Below, in pieces: positions 1 to 6,724 of a stretch of DNA of 57,458 nucleotides. Position 1 is the first letter of the stretch. Every line of letters begins with the position of its first letter. Source of the DNA: a virus; the IMG/VR virus record IMGVR_UViG_3300047311_000444, positions 1 to 57,458 of that record. One strand, 5' to 3'. The notes under the pieces were generated by a model. The model was given only the letters and a program-made list of their open reading frames with translations, was not told where the DNA came from and did not search any database. A program made the translations under genes and the position numbers.

Positions 1-130
1 CGCGGGATTTAAACCAGCGGGTAATTTGATGCCCAGGGAGAGAGACTGAGAACCTCGGCCAAGTGGGGTCCGATGACGGGTAGATTTTGACCGCGACCCG
101 CGCGGCAAGTGTTGAATCGTTTGTCTTCAT
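1..130 (-). CDS. Truncated hypothetical protein (cut by the contig edge)
   Basis: A minus-strand frame opens with ATG at 130 and runs open to base 1, giving 43 residues that begin MKTNDSTLAARVAV. The first five residues and the leader match those of the gene starting at 56651, after which the two proteins diverge completely. It faces the terminase-small-subunit-like gene across a shared divergent promoter region, as the right-end copy does. No function is recognisable. Confidence 0.55.
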   Translation of the reverse strand, partial: MKTNDSTLAARVAVKIYPSSDPTWPRFSVSLPGHQITRWFKSR

Positions 131-167
131 TGTCGTTTGTCTGTTCGTTTGTTGTTATACCGTAGGC
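117..167. repeat. 51-bp divergent leader/promoter segment, copy A
   Basis: Fifty-one bases are identical to 56638-56688. The segment covers the first codons of the minus-strand gene and its A-rich leader, and contains TATAAC (minus strand), a possible -10 element. Copy conservation followed by divergence on both sides looks like recombination between alleles of one locus. Confidence 0.85.
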
Positions 168-260
168 AATGAACATACCAGCGAGCAAGCCCACAAGATA
201 GTCCGTAATAATACGGGATTTCGCTTGCCCTGGGAGCGAGACCTGTGCGACAAGTCCGGC

Positions 261-782
261 ATGATCACAGCAGCCGACACGGCACCGACAAAACCATACC
301 CGAGACCCACCCAAGAGCAGAAAATAAAAGCTCGCGCCGCATACGTTCAAGGGAAGGGGTCCGCTCGCGTTGTTGCGGGTCTCTTCGGGCTCAATGCAGA
401 GACCGTGCAAGACTGGATCACGGATGAAGGATGGGTGGACATGCGAGCGGATTATGACAAGCGGCAACTTGAGAAGTTGCTCGCTCCCCCGACACCGGCG
501 CCAGCAATCCCGCAAGAGCAGAGCAGCGGAAACCGACAGGTGGACAGACTGTCTGGACAGATGCGTGCGATAGAAGAGCAGATGGAAGGAATGACGAACG
601 CCGATAGCCTTGCCAAGCTCGCAATGGCTCATTCAAAGCTCTTTGACGCATGGTGCGTACTCACTGGCACCCCTAGACCTGGGGTCCGCAAGGTCGCAAA
701 GCCGGGTCGTTCGCTCGCTCCTATCGTGGCGCCTACTGAGTCTACAGCGCAAGCGGTTGAATCACAGCCGCTTCCCGAATAA
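261..782 (+). CDS. Terminase small subunit-like HTH protein, allele A
   Basis: This 173-residue protein has an N-terminal helix-turn-helix-like stretch (about residues 14-55, with GSARVVAGLFGLNAETV), a variable middle and a conserved C-terminus ending in a Pro/Ser-rich tail. Small terminase subunits of many phages have this plan and bind the packaging site to direct TerL. The start is set at 261 because the homologue at 56783 begins with the same MITAA. A start at 87 would translate the low-complexity promoter. The C-terminal 45 residues match the second copy closely while the middle does not. TerL lies 16 kb away on the other strand, so the assignment rests on the HTH architecture alone. It could instead be another DNA-binding protein. 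Confidence 0.6.
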   Translation: MITAADTAPTKPYPRPTQEQKIKARAAYVQGKGSARVVAGLFGLNAETVQDWITDEGWVDMRADYDKRQLEKLLAPPTPAPAIPQEQSSGNRQVDRLSGQMRAIEEQMEGMTNADSLAKLAMAHSKLFDAWCVLTGTPRPGVRKVAKPGRSLAPIVAPTESTAQAVESQPLPE

Positions 783-906
783 TGGCATCACAATGCTTAT
801 TATGTTTCAATCGGGCTTGCTCCTTTCGTAAGTGACTCCTAAGCATGCTTTTGCGCTGGTCTGGACCGTCACCGCGGGCCCAGGGCGGCACCCCCCGCGC
901 GGCGTG
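780..906. repeat. Exact 127-bp repeat, copy A (possible pac/cos region)
   Basis: These 127 bases are identical to the last 127 bases of the window (57332-57458). The segment starts at the stop codon of the terminase-small-subunit-like gene and ends in a very GC-rich stretch around CCGCGGGCCC. It holds no gene. Packaging sites often lie in or beside the small terminase gene, so this is a plausible pac or cos neighbourhood. The exact length of 127 more directly suggests the k-mer of a de Bruijn assembler. Confidence 0.9.
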
Positions 907-948
907 CCCGATCGTATATGACGCCCCCTCTTTTATCGGCAGTGCATT

Positions 949-1425
949 TTACAGCATTCTCTTGGGATTCAACCACTTAATGAACTGCCTTGCTGGACGG
1001 TGAAACCACAGTGCTTCGGGCATCTCGATCGGGACCCCGGCGATGTCGGCTCGGAAGTCGATCATTGCGCGCCAAACTTCGATTGGCATCCACTTGGGCT
1101 TCAACGGTTCAAGGCTCTCGTAGCAGACGTGTCCTATCCAGGCGTCGTCAGTTGGTGCCCAGTCTTTGAGAATCTCGCGATCGAAGTGCGGGGTTTGGTC
1201 GAGGAGGAAGTTGATGTACTCCGAGCAGTCGGGCTCCTCTTTCCTGCGTAAGTTGGGCTCTTTCACGTGAGTTACGTCGATTCCTGCAACCGTGTCCGGA
1301 TTTGTCCGGGACATGTCCGGGACATCCTCGTAGGTGGAGTTATACCCACGCGCGTTATAGATGCCGTGACAGGAGAGGGCCTTTCGGCGGGCTCCTGCTC
1401 CGCGCCCCATGGTGTTTACTGCCAT
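949..1425 (-). CDS. Small protein carrying the capsid N-terminal motif
   Basis: This 158-residue protein has no recognised domain of its own, but residues 73-100 match residues 12-39 of the major capsid protein (37420-38751) at about 23 of 28 positions. Shared words are PHFD, ILKDW and PTDDAWIGHV. The DNA of the two copies differs at many third positions, so this is not a recent duplication. The rest of the protein is unrelated to the capsid: an Arg-rich start and a C-terminal half rich in Trp and Pro. There is no clear ribosome-binding site. An internal Met at residue 38 follows a GAGGA and could be the true start. A capsid-assembly, portal-binding or decoy role is inference only. Confidence 0.75.
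   Translation of the reverse strand: MAVNTMGRGAGARRKALSCHGIYNARGYNSTYEDVPDMSRTNPDTVAGIDVTHVKEPNLRRKEEPDCSEYINFLLDQTPHFDREILKDWAPTDDAWIGHVCYESLEPLKPKWMPIEVWRAMIDFRADIAGVPIEMPEALWFHRPARQFIKWLNPKRML
1293..1324. repeat. Tandem 11-bp palindromes TGTCCGGGACA (2.5 copies)
   Basis: Two perfect abutting copies of the near-palindrome TGTCCGGGACA occupy 1303-1324, preceded by a partial copy at 1293-1300. The reverse complement of this 22-mer shares 21 bases with 8472-8492 inside the replication initiator gene. It lies inside a coding region, so it may be an iteron-like binding site or chance. Confidence 0.5.
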
Positions 1426-1790
1426 GGGTGGGCGGACTGTCGGGTTTGACTATTGGTCGCGGCGCTGCGGGGACAGGCGTAAGGACAGCGGTAAATGCCG
1501 TCGACGCGGACCTCTTCGGACTTTGTTGTCGCAGGCCCATGCCCCCCTGCTCGGGGACGGCACGTTGACACATGGCTTGGGCTCAATCAGCGGCCCTACT
1601 GTGACCATGCGTTGGTTATCTGCGTCTGCACTGCTTCGTGCGGATAGCGGGGAAAGGGGTTGTTGTACTCGAGGATGAGCCTGAGCCCTGGTTGTGCTTT
1701 TAGGGGATACCCAGAGCGGCCCTCCCACCTGCGGGCAATTGAAGCGCCAACCGCACCGTGTACGCTCGAAGTGTGCGCCGGGATGGGTAG
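1426..1790 (-). other. Poorly coding stretch between minus-strand genes
   Basis: No convincing gene is visible here. A 56-codon minus-strand frame (1586-1416, TTG start, containing a CPYAC pair and overlapping the next start) and a longer Arg-rich frame (to 1450) are both open, but neither has a ribosome-binding site or clear codon bias. The segment may hold the promoter of the 949-1425 gene or decayed coding sequence. Confidence 0.3.
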
Positions 1791-2147
1791 CTATTTCACT
1801 ACGGGTCCGCAGCGGAAAACGAGTCGATTGGTACCGTGGAGGCGCTTCAAATTGGCGGCACCCCTGATCGGCAGTCTCAGCACACGGGGACTGTCCAGGA
1901 GCCCCGTTCGTTTTGGACACGTGCTTAGCCGGGGATGCCAGAAGATCAGCAAGGGTCCCGCCGAACTGACGGACCAGGACGGGCATAAAACAGGACCCCC
2001 GTTCGGTTCCTCCGACGCCGGGGGTCCTGCCGCCAATGAACCGATCCGCTGCTGGATTCGTGGAAGGGAAGGCTCCAGCGGGCCTTGCGTCTGGTTTCCA
2101 CCCCAGATCAAACCGGCGCACGACCACCATAGTAATGCGCCGATCAC
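1791..2147 (-). CDS. Possible small membrane protein, doubtful
   Basis: A frame of 118 residues begins with GTG overlapping the stop of the preceding frame (GTGA), the coupling style used throughout this genome. Its start is a hydrophobic segment (IGALLWWSCAGLIWGG), suggesting a membrane anchor, followed by a Pro/Ser-rich tail. A strong hairpin plus T-run at 1981-2028 lies inside the frame, and codon use looks random beyond it. The true gene may therefore be shorter or frameshifted. Confidence 0.3.
   Translation of the reverse strand: MIGALLWWSCAGLIWGGNQTQGPLEPSLPRIQQRIGSLAAGPPASEEPNGGPVLCPSWSVSSAGPLLIFWHPRLSTCPKRTGLLDSPRVLRLPIRGAANLKRLHGTNRLVFRCGPVVK
1981..2028 (-). terminator. Rho-independent terminator of the left minus-strand operon
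   Basis: Perfect 10-bp arms AGGACCCCCG (1992-2001) and CGGGGGTCCT (2019-2028) enclose 17 bases. Read on the minus strand, the hairpin is followed by TGTTTTAT. This fits an intrinsic terminator for the long transcript that begins near 7780. It falls within a weak open frame, which is one reason that frame is doubted. Confidence 0.55.
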
Positions 2148-2317
2148 ACAGCCAACGAACAGGGATACACTCCTGATTTGCTGCGTGAAAAGGAAGCGCC
2201 GCGCGTTGTTGAAATCTTGGAACGATTTGCCCACCTTGAGCGACGCGCGGCGAAAATGTTACTGTCTGTTCCAGATTCAACGTGGCACTTGTCGCACACG
2301 TGCTCCGGGGTTGTCAA
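2144..2317 (-). CDS. Hypothetical CxxC mini-protein
   Basis: A 57-residue frame starts with TTG overlapping the upstream stop (TTGA) and carries HVCDKCH near its start, a half-site typical of small zinc-binding phage proteins. The second half is rich in Ser and Arg. The coupled start supports it. The lack of a Shine-Dalgarno and its short length weaken it. Function unknown. Confidence 0.4.
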   Translation of the reverse strand: MTTPEHVCDKCHVESGTDSNIFAARRSRWANRSKISTTRGASFSRSKSGVYPCSLAV

Positions 2318-2532
2318 GTGGTTTTCGGCGGGACCTTGGAAAATCTCCGATCCAGGTCCTCCACGGTGATCGTCCGCTGGCGGCGCTTCCAGCCCTTCGA
2401 GTGCCGAAAATGCCAGTCGTTTCCGGGGTCTGGAACTTCCTTCTCCTGCCACGCAACAGTGACTTTGTTCTCGAAGGATGCGGAGCCCCTGATAATACGA
2501 TACCAGCGGACGATGCGGACGAGCTTGCTCAT
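2314..2532 (-). CDS. Hypothetical basic protein
   Basis: A 72-residue basic protein (start MSKLVRIVRWYRI) whose ATG lies one base after the stop of the upstream gene. It contains two short beta-rich stretches and a charged C-terminus with TITVEDLDRRF. A longer upstream extension would overlap the neighbour in another frame and is rejected. No family is recognised. It belongs to the run of small minus-strand genes transcribed from near 7780. Confidence 0.7.
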   Translation of the reverse strand: MSKLVRIVRWYRIIRGSASFENKVTVAWQEKEVPDPGNDWHFRHSKGWKRRQRTITVEDLDRRFSKVPPKTT

Positions 2533-2533
2533 G

Positions 2534-2851
2534 TCATCGGCGCGGGTATCCCGGCTCACCGATCGGAGCAGTCGGAGCGGGCGGGACGAAATCCTGAGAG
2601 GGCGGCGCGGAGCCGACGCGGGCGCGTGGCTCGCGTAGTCCCGGCTCACTGGCGATGCAAGGTCCGTCGTCACGCTTCAGGCCCGGGTTGACGGCGCTGG
2701 CGAGAAACGACTTTTCGAGCGCTTGCGGGTTTTCCATGTAGCGGCGCAGCGCGTCCAGCAGATATTCCCGGCTCTCGAACACGACGGTTTGACAGCCCAC
2801 GTGACAGACGAATCCGTTCAACACGGGGATGATTTTTATTTCTCGGGTCAT
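2534..2851 (-). CDS. Hypothetical protein
   Basis: A 105-residue protein starting MTREIKIIPVLNGF. Its ATG overlaps the stop of the upstream gene as ATGA, with AAAGGA just before it. The first half looks folded (CHVGCQTVVF then a Tyr/Leu-rich helix). The last 40 residues are Pro/Arg-rich and probably disordered. No function can be given. Confidence 0.75.
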   Translation of the reverse strand: MTREIKIIPVLNGFVCHVGCQTVVFESREYLLDALRRYMENPQALEKSFLASAVNPGLKRDDGPCIASEPGLREPRARVGSAPPSQDFVPPAPTAPIGEPGYPRR

Positions 2852-3345
2852 GGGTCCTTTGGTTGTGGTTTTCCGAACAGATCGAAATAACTCTCGGGCG
2901 GACAAAGCTCATGCTGCGGGACCCAGAAGGCGGGGCGATTCTTGGCGTATGGAGAGCCCCAAAGCTCCGGTCGCTTCCCGTCGCGGGCGTACGTCCAACC
3001 CTTGATCACATACGTTCCGTTTTTCCCGCAGACCAGCCAAAAGATTCGGTCGTCAGGATCGGACGGGTGCAGGCGCAGAGCGTAATCATCCTTCGGTGCG
3101 GTGCGGCAATCCATGTCGCCCACGTCGGGACCCCGGAAAATGCCCTTGCCATTCCACGGCAGGCCCAGGAACTTCGACAGCGCCATTTCCCCCAGGATTC
3201 CCTCAATGTGAATTTGCCAGTCGTTGAGAGATTCATCACCGTGGGCGGGCTTGCGGTTCAGTTTGAGGTTCTCAATCTGCCGCGCGATACCCGCTAAGGC
3301 GCAAAGCTCGATCTCTTCGATGGGTAGGACGACGCGCTTGTTCAT
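2848..3345 (-). CDS. Conserved phage protein, possible PD-(D/E)XK-like fold
   Basis: A 165-residue protein whose ATG overlaps the GIY-YIG gene stop (ATGA). An Asp/Glu-rich core runs HIEGILGEMALSKFL, then GPDVGDMDCRT, then a beta-rich half ending at a Pro-rich tail. I recognise the E...GE...D arrangement from a family common in uncultured phages that looks like a restriction-endonuclease fold, but a clear catalytic ExK is not visible. The neighbouring gene is a nuclease of another family. The nuclease idea is inference and the family name is unknown to me. Confidence 0.7.
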   Translation of the reverse strand: MNKRVVLPIEEIELCALAGIARQIENLKLNRKPAHGDESLNDWQIHIEGILGEMALSKFLGLPWNGKGIFRGPDVGDMDCRTAPKDDYALRLHPSDPDDRIFWLVCGKNGTYVIKGWTYARDGKRPELWGSPYAKNRPAFWVPQHELCPPESYFDLFGKPQPKDP

Positions 3346-3791
3346 TTCAATAGTGTTACATTGGGCCAACCGGCGTGTTTGTAAAGAGCCGACGCAATCA
3401 CGTCATACCACGCGACTCTTGCCACTCGTCGCACAGACGATTCAATAGCATCGACCAGGATTGATTTTCCCTGCCCGTTCGGGGGCATGTGTGCGCGATT
3501 GTTATCCGGAAAAAAGAGCACAATCAGGGTCCTTTCAACGGCGTCGAGTTGGTCCGGGGCGCAGGGAATAATAACCGCCCGATTCCACTTCATGTGATGG
3601 TGTGCGGTGACTCTGGAAATCACGTTCACCGATTGGCCGACATACACAAACTCAAACACTCCGGTATCTGCAAAATCCACCAGCACGTAAACTCCACAGA
3701 TGCGATCAACTCGCTTGATGACTGACGTAGTCCCGATGTCGACAACAGCGGGCAGGCTGAAGGGTAACGGAGATTCTTGGCGGACGCTCAT
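3342..3791 (-). CDS. GIY-YIG endonuclease
   Basis: This 149-residue protein has the GIY-YIG nuclease signature: GVY at residues 33-35, YVG at 50-52 within VYVGQSVN, Arg60 and a candidate catalytic Glu86 in DAVERTLI. Enzymes of this family cut DNA with one metal ion, as homing, repair or restriction nucleases. No DNA-binding domain follows, and the gene sits in register inside the operon with ATGA coupling on both sides. It therefore looks like a resident gene rather than an inserted homing element. The target is unknown. Confidence 0.85.
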   Translation of the reverse strand: MSVRQESPLPFSLPAVVDIGTTSVIKRVDRICGVYVLVDFADTGVFEFVYVGQSVNVISRVTAHHHMKWNRAVIIPCAPDQLDAVERTLIVLFFPDNNRAHMPPNGQGKSILVDAIESSVRRVARVAWYDVIASALYKHAGWPNVTLLK

Positions 3792-4015
3792 TTCAATCCC
3801 TTAATCTCCTTGCTCATCGGTTTGCCGTGGACCGGCGCCGCGATCGCGCCAACCATGGTGAGCAGCGCAGCGACACGCTTGATGCCATTGCGCGCTTTGT
3901 ATTTATTCATCGGCAGGTCCGGATTCTGCGGCAGCGCGGTCTCCAGGAACTTGTTCCGCTCGATCGCCATTTCCGCACGCTGCTCCAGCGTGCCTCTACG
4001 TTTTGCTTGGCCCAT
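3788..4015 (-). CDS. Small MGQAKRRG-type phage protein
   Basis: A 75-residue basic protein beginning MGQAKRRGTLEQRAE, a start seen in many small phage proteins of unknown role. Residues 1-30 are probably helical. A short hydrophobic stretch (VAALLTMVGAIAAPV) lies near residues 48-62. It overlaps the next gene start by four bases. Function unknown. Confidence 0.75.
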   Translation of the reverse strand: MGQAKRRGTLEQRAEMAIERNKFLETALPQNPDLPMNKYKARNGIKRVAALLTMVGAIAAPVHGKPMSKEIKGLK

Positions 4016-4379
4016 GGTATTGTTTTATCCCTCCGGGGGCGGGGGGCGTGATCGGTTCAGTTTCGAACGTCCACCTCCCAGCGAGTCCGTGATCAGTCCA
4101 CACGAAGCGAGGATCAGCGAATTTCTTGTTGCGCTGCCAGATGCGGCGCGAGGACTCGATCGTGAGTTGAAGGAAGGGTGTCACTTGTTCACCCCATAAA
4201 GGAAGCAAAGAGCCTTGATGATTCGCACCCGCTCCCATTGTCTCGCCGTGTTGAGTATCCTTACAACTTTGGAGTAGTAGTGCATCCTCACTCGCCTTTG
4301 ACGCTTCGGGCTTTTCATTCAGTCCCTCGATTGAATCCCGCACAGTTTCCAGTTCTTGTGTCCCTGCTTGTTCATCCAC
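3996..4379 (-). CDS. Hypothetical protein
   Basis: Up to 127 residues. The N-terminal 50 are Glu/Ser-rich and low in order, while the C-terminal part contains a Trp/Arg/Phe-rich segment (RRIWQRNKKFADPRFVW). The start is uncertain because the first 20 codons overlap the upstream gene, and a GTG at about 4343 is another candidate. No family is recognised. Confidence 0.6.
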   Translation of the reverse strand: MDEQAGTQELETVRDSIEGLNEKPEASKASEDALLLQSCKDTQHGETMGAGANHQGSLLPLWGEQVTPFLQLTIESSRRIWQRNKKFADPRFVWTDHGLAGRWTFETEPITPPAPGGIKQYHGPSKT

Positions 4380-4687
4380 GTCTCCACCTTGATCGCGCAG
4401 CGGACGATTTCTCCGGGAACGTCGGCAGCGTTCAACTCGTTGGTCGTGTCGCGCTGGCCCTTGTGGGGTCCCACACGCTGCGGCGTGGAGGGGATCATGT
4501 AAACGCTGTAGTGCAGGCGGGAATCAGCGCGAGCAAAGCCCGCTCCGTCGTGCCATGTCACATCAACCTGAATGCGCTGACGATCAATTTCAAGGACCCC
4601 CAAAACCTGCACATCGGTTGGCACGTTGCCGTTAAAAATGCGGACGTGATCACCACGCTTGAGCGCTTTGGCGTCAGAGATTTTCAC
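4319..4687 (-). CDS. Hypothetical beta-rich protein
   Basis: A 122-residue protein starting with GTG that overlaps the phosphatase stop (GTGA), with GGAGG upstream. The N-terminal half (KRGDHVRIFNGN, QVLGVLEIDRQRIQVDVTW) resembles a small barrel of the SH3/KOW type. The C-terminus is polar. Coupled expression with the exported phosphatase is clear, but a joint role is not. Confidence 0.7.
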   Translation of the reverse strand: MKISDAKALKRGDHVRIFNGNVPTDVQVLGVLEIDRQRIQVDVTWHDGAGFARADSRLHYSVYMIPSTPQRVGPHKGQRDTTNELNAADVPGEIVRCAIKVETWMNKQGHKNWKLCGIQSRD

Positions 4688-5190
4688 TTGACCTTGTCCT
4701 CCCAAAATTCCCAGAGACCGTGCAGGATCGGGTGGAAGTTGTGCTGCATCATTTCCTCCTGCGCTTTCTCTTTGCTCCAGCCGTTGCATTGAATGCGATA
4801 CATGCCGACGACGAGCCCTGTCCGGTCCTCCCCGTGCTGGCAGTGGATGAAGATGTTTGTCATCGAAATTCCACCGTAGCGATTGAACACGAAGCCGGGT
4901 TGCAGGGACTCCAGCCCGATCTGCTGCCAGAAATTGATCGGCGCGCGGTAGACCGTCATGCCGATTTGCTCCGCGTAATTGTCGGAGCCCTCACGCTCCG
5001 TGTTGAGTTTGATCACCTTGGTTACGCCAAAGGATTTCAGGTAGTCCCATCCCTCCTTGCTCGGCTGGCCTCCACGCCAAACGCCTGGGCTCACCTTGTA
5101 AAAATTCGGGATTCCGAAACTTGTTGGCTTCGTCGCGCAGGACGTGGTGAGCAGCAGCGCCGCGCCGCCAATGATCTTCAGCAATTTCAT
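4684..5190 (-). CDS. Exported dual-specificity/tyrosine phosphatase lipoprotein
   Basis: This 168-residue protein has a lipoprotein signal (MKLLKIIGGAALLLTTSCAT, Cys18) followed by a cysteine-phosphatase domain. The active site is HCQHGEDRTG, with Cys117 and Arg123 in the CX5R arrangement. GVWRGGQPS near residues 36-44 is typical of the DSP-like phosphatases of bacteria and plants that act on phosphotyrosine or phosphoinositides. The signal places it in the periplasm or envelope. It is coupled to the genes on both sides. An exported phosphatase in a phage is unusual. A role in envelope modification or superinfection control is inference. Confidence 0.85.
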   Translation of the reverse strand: MKLLKIIGGAALLLTTSCATKPTSFGIPNFYKVSPGVWRGGQPSKEGWDYLKSFGVTKVIKLNTEREGSDNYAEQIGMTVYRAPINFWQQIGLESLQPGFVFNRYGGISMTNIFIHCQHGEDRTGLVVGMYRIQCNGWSKEKAQEEMMQHNFHPILHGLWEFWEDKVK

Positions 5191-5750
5191 GTCAGACTGC
5201 TCCTTTCGATCGGGGGGAGTGCGTAGAGGATGCCACGCTTGTTCCCTTCCGCGACCTGGTTGTACGAAAGATTGAAGTCCTGATTGATGTACGACAGCGA
5301 CTCTCGGACATAGTCCAGATCAAGGTCCTTGCCTCCGTAACTATCAAATCCCCACGGCTTGCCGGGGACCTTGAAATCGTGGATGATGATCACGCAAGAC
5401 CTCGGGCCAAGCTCAGCGATCACCTTCAACTCGTCCAATAGCGGCCAGTACTCCCCGCCGTGGGCATCAAGGTAGAAGCAAATGGTGGGTCTCAATGGAA
5501 TTTCGGCTGACAGCGTCAGAAGCCCTCTTAAAATATCGGGTGAATTTCCGCACCACTCCGATATTCCAGGCCCCAGATTACGTTTCAAAAATAGGTCGCT
5601 GTTGTTGTCGATCGTGTGAACGTGGTTGACGATCTTTTTCGCCTCGCGCGCTCCGTGGCCTTGATCGGTGCCGGTCTCAATCAGTGTGTTAATCGAGAAC
5701 TCTTCAACGAGTTGCTTGAACTTTTCAACTGCTATGGGGTCGTGGAACAT
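5187..5750 (-). CDS. Class I SAM methyltransferase-like protein
   Basis: A 187-residue protein with a Rossmann methyltransferase pattern: motif I IETGTDQGHG at residues 24-33, an acidic end of strand 2 (HTIDNN), and CFYLDAHGG followed by a strand and IIIHDF. This is the layout of Methyltransf_24/FkbM-like enzymes, which often methylate sugars or other surface groups. The phage also encodes several sugar transferases, so glycan modification is a reasonable guess. The substrate is not known. Confidence 0.75.
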   Translation of the reverse strand: MFHDPIAVEKFKQLVEEFSINTLIETGTDQGHGAREAKKIVNHVHTIDNNSDLFLKRNLGPGISEWCGNSPDILRGLLTLSAEIPLRPTICFYLDAHGGEYWPLLDELKVIAELGPRSCVIIIHDFKVPGKPWGFDSYGGKDLDLDYVRESLSYINQDFNLSYNQVAEGNKRGILYALPPIERSSLT

Positions 5751-5760
5751 GGTTCAGCGT

Positions 5761-5961
5761 TTAGGGGGTTGTTCCGTCCGAAACAGGTTTATGTGCCCAA
5801 TGCTCAGCAAAGTATTTCCGGTTTGCGTTGCAGGCATAGCATGGACACCCAGGCACGTAATGCTCAATTCCTTTTTCCATGAGATAAAGCTCGAAGCCTC
5901 CGAGATCGGCAGGCTCAGGGAATTGGGGTCTTTCGACTGTGACATGCTTGTCCTTTTTCAA
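5761..5961 (-). CDS. CPCYAC zinc-binding-like small protein
   Basis: About 66 residues. A TTG start overlaps the upstream stop (TTGA) seven bases after GAGG. The core YVPGCPCYACNANRKYF holds three cysteines close together and is probably a metal-binding knuckle. A competing frame with an ATG at 5945 after AAGGA is less protein-like. Function unknown. Confidence 0.65.
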   Translation of the reverse strand: MKKDKHVTVERPQFPEPADLGGFELYLMEKGIEHYVPGCPCYACNANRKYFAEHWAHKPVSDGTTP

Positions 5962-6218
5962 ACCCAGACCTCTTTGATGCAAGGCAGGTCTTCTGGGTCG
6001 CTGGCCAAGCAGGTTAAACCATCGGGCACCAAATCGCGAGCGGCGCTGAGCGTCTTCTGCGGCTGGCCAATCATTTCCATGGGGATCGCAATCACCGCGC
6101 TGTCCAGCCGCATTTCGTGGCGCCGGACAACGTACTCTCCGGGGAAATCGCTCGGGTGTTCGTAGATCACGAACATGGAGAGCTTTTCAACTTTCTGGTT
6201 CAGGGTTTGGTCGCCCAC
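5958..6218 (-). CDS. Hypothetical protein
   Basis: An 86-residue protein with a core MFVIYEHPSDFPGEYVV and a C-terminal CLASDPEDLPCIKEVWV. Met15 (about 6176) is an alternative start that would remove most of the overlap with the upstream gene. Composition and spacing fit a genuine member of the operon. No family recognised. Confidence 0.7.
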   Translation of the reverse strand: MGDQTLNQKVEKLSMFVIYEHPSDFPGEYVVRRHEMRLDSAVIAIPMEMIGQPQKTLSAARDLVPDGLTCLASDPEDLPCIKEVWV

Positions 6219-6474
6219 GGTGCTTGTTCTTTTGTTGTTCGAGGAAAGAATTATGGAAAGCGTCGATCTGCTCCGGTGTCAAAGTTTTGGCCTCCATCGA
6301 GGCGGCGTTTCCGGATTGTGATTGCCGAAAGTCCATGAAATCTTTTGCCATTTGGTAGACCGGCCACATGGTCGCCCTCTCCCTTTGGGTCGCGGTCTCC
6401 AGCCCCACGGGAATGATCGTCATCGTCGTGACTTGGCCCTCCAACTCCTTGACCTGGATTTTGATTTCAAACAT
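6187..6474 (-). CDS. Hypothetical helical protein
   Basis: A 95-residue protein, start MFEIKIQVKELEG. It is predominantly helical with a Gln-rich C-terminus (FLEQQKNKHRGRP). It overlaps the genes on both sides by a few bases, as is usual in this block. No function can be inferred. Confidence 0.7.
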   Translation of the reverse strand: MFEIKIQVKELEGQVTTMTIIPVGLETATQRERATMWPVYQMAKDFMDFRQSQSGNAASMEAKTLTPEQIDAFHNSFLEQQKNKHRGRPNPEPES

Positions 6475-6724
6475 TGACCTTCTCCCATTGGATAGTTGTT
6501 AACTCTTTGTCAGGCGGCAGCCTTCCGGATTTCAGTATCGCTTCGGCGGCAATGTGGAACGCGCGATCGTTGAGCAATGTCTCTGGCGTCGTGGTTGAGC
6601 GATGATATGAACAAGCGTGAATGTCGGTTTGGTGAATCACAGGCGGGCTGTTGTGGTTGGACCGGAATTCAAAGTTGACCTTCCACTCCGCTTTTTCCGG
6701 ACACTTGTAAAAATCGCAGTTCAC
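6467..6724 (-). CDS. Small zinc-binding-like protein
   Basis: An 85-residue protein whose GTG overlaps the upstream stop (GTGA). It opens with VNCDFYKCPEKAEW and later has HACSYHRS, giving Cys/His pairs that could bind zinc. Genes of this kind are frequent in phage early regions but have no assigned role. Confidence 0.7.
   Translation of the reverse strand: MNCDFYKCPEKAEWKVNFEFRSNHNSPPVIHQTDIHACSYHRSTTTPETLLNDRAFHIAAEAILKSGRLPPDKELTTIQWEKVNV

Noticed and set aside
87-260. Signal-peptide-like N-terminal extension of the left terS-like protein
   Set aside because: It translates the low-complexity promoter conserved at the right end, where the homologue starts at the internal MITAA.
9-632. Long minus-strand frame opposite the left terS-like gene
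   Set aside because: Antisense shadow with no ribosome-binding site and no protein-like composition.
1660-2691. 343-codon plus-strand frame in the left region
   Set aside because: Crosses the minus-strand genes and a terminator and has no recognisable domain or start signal.
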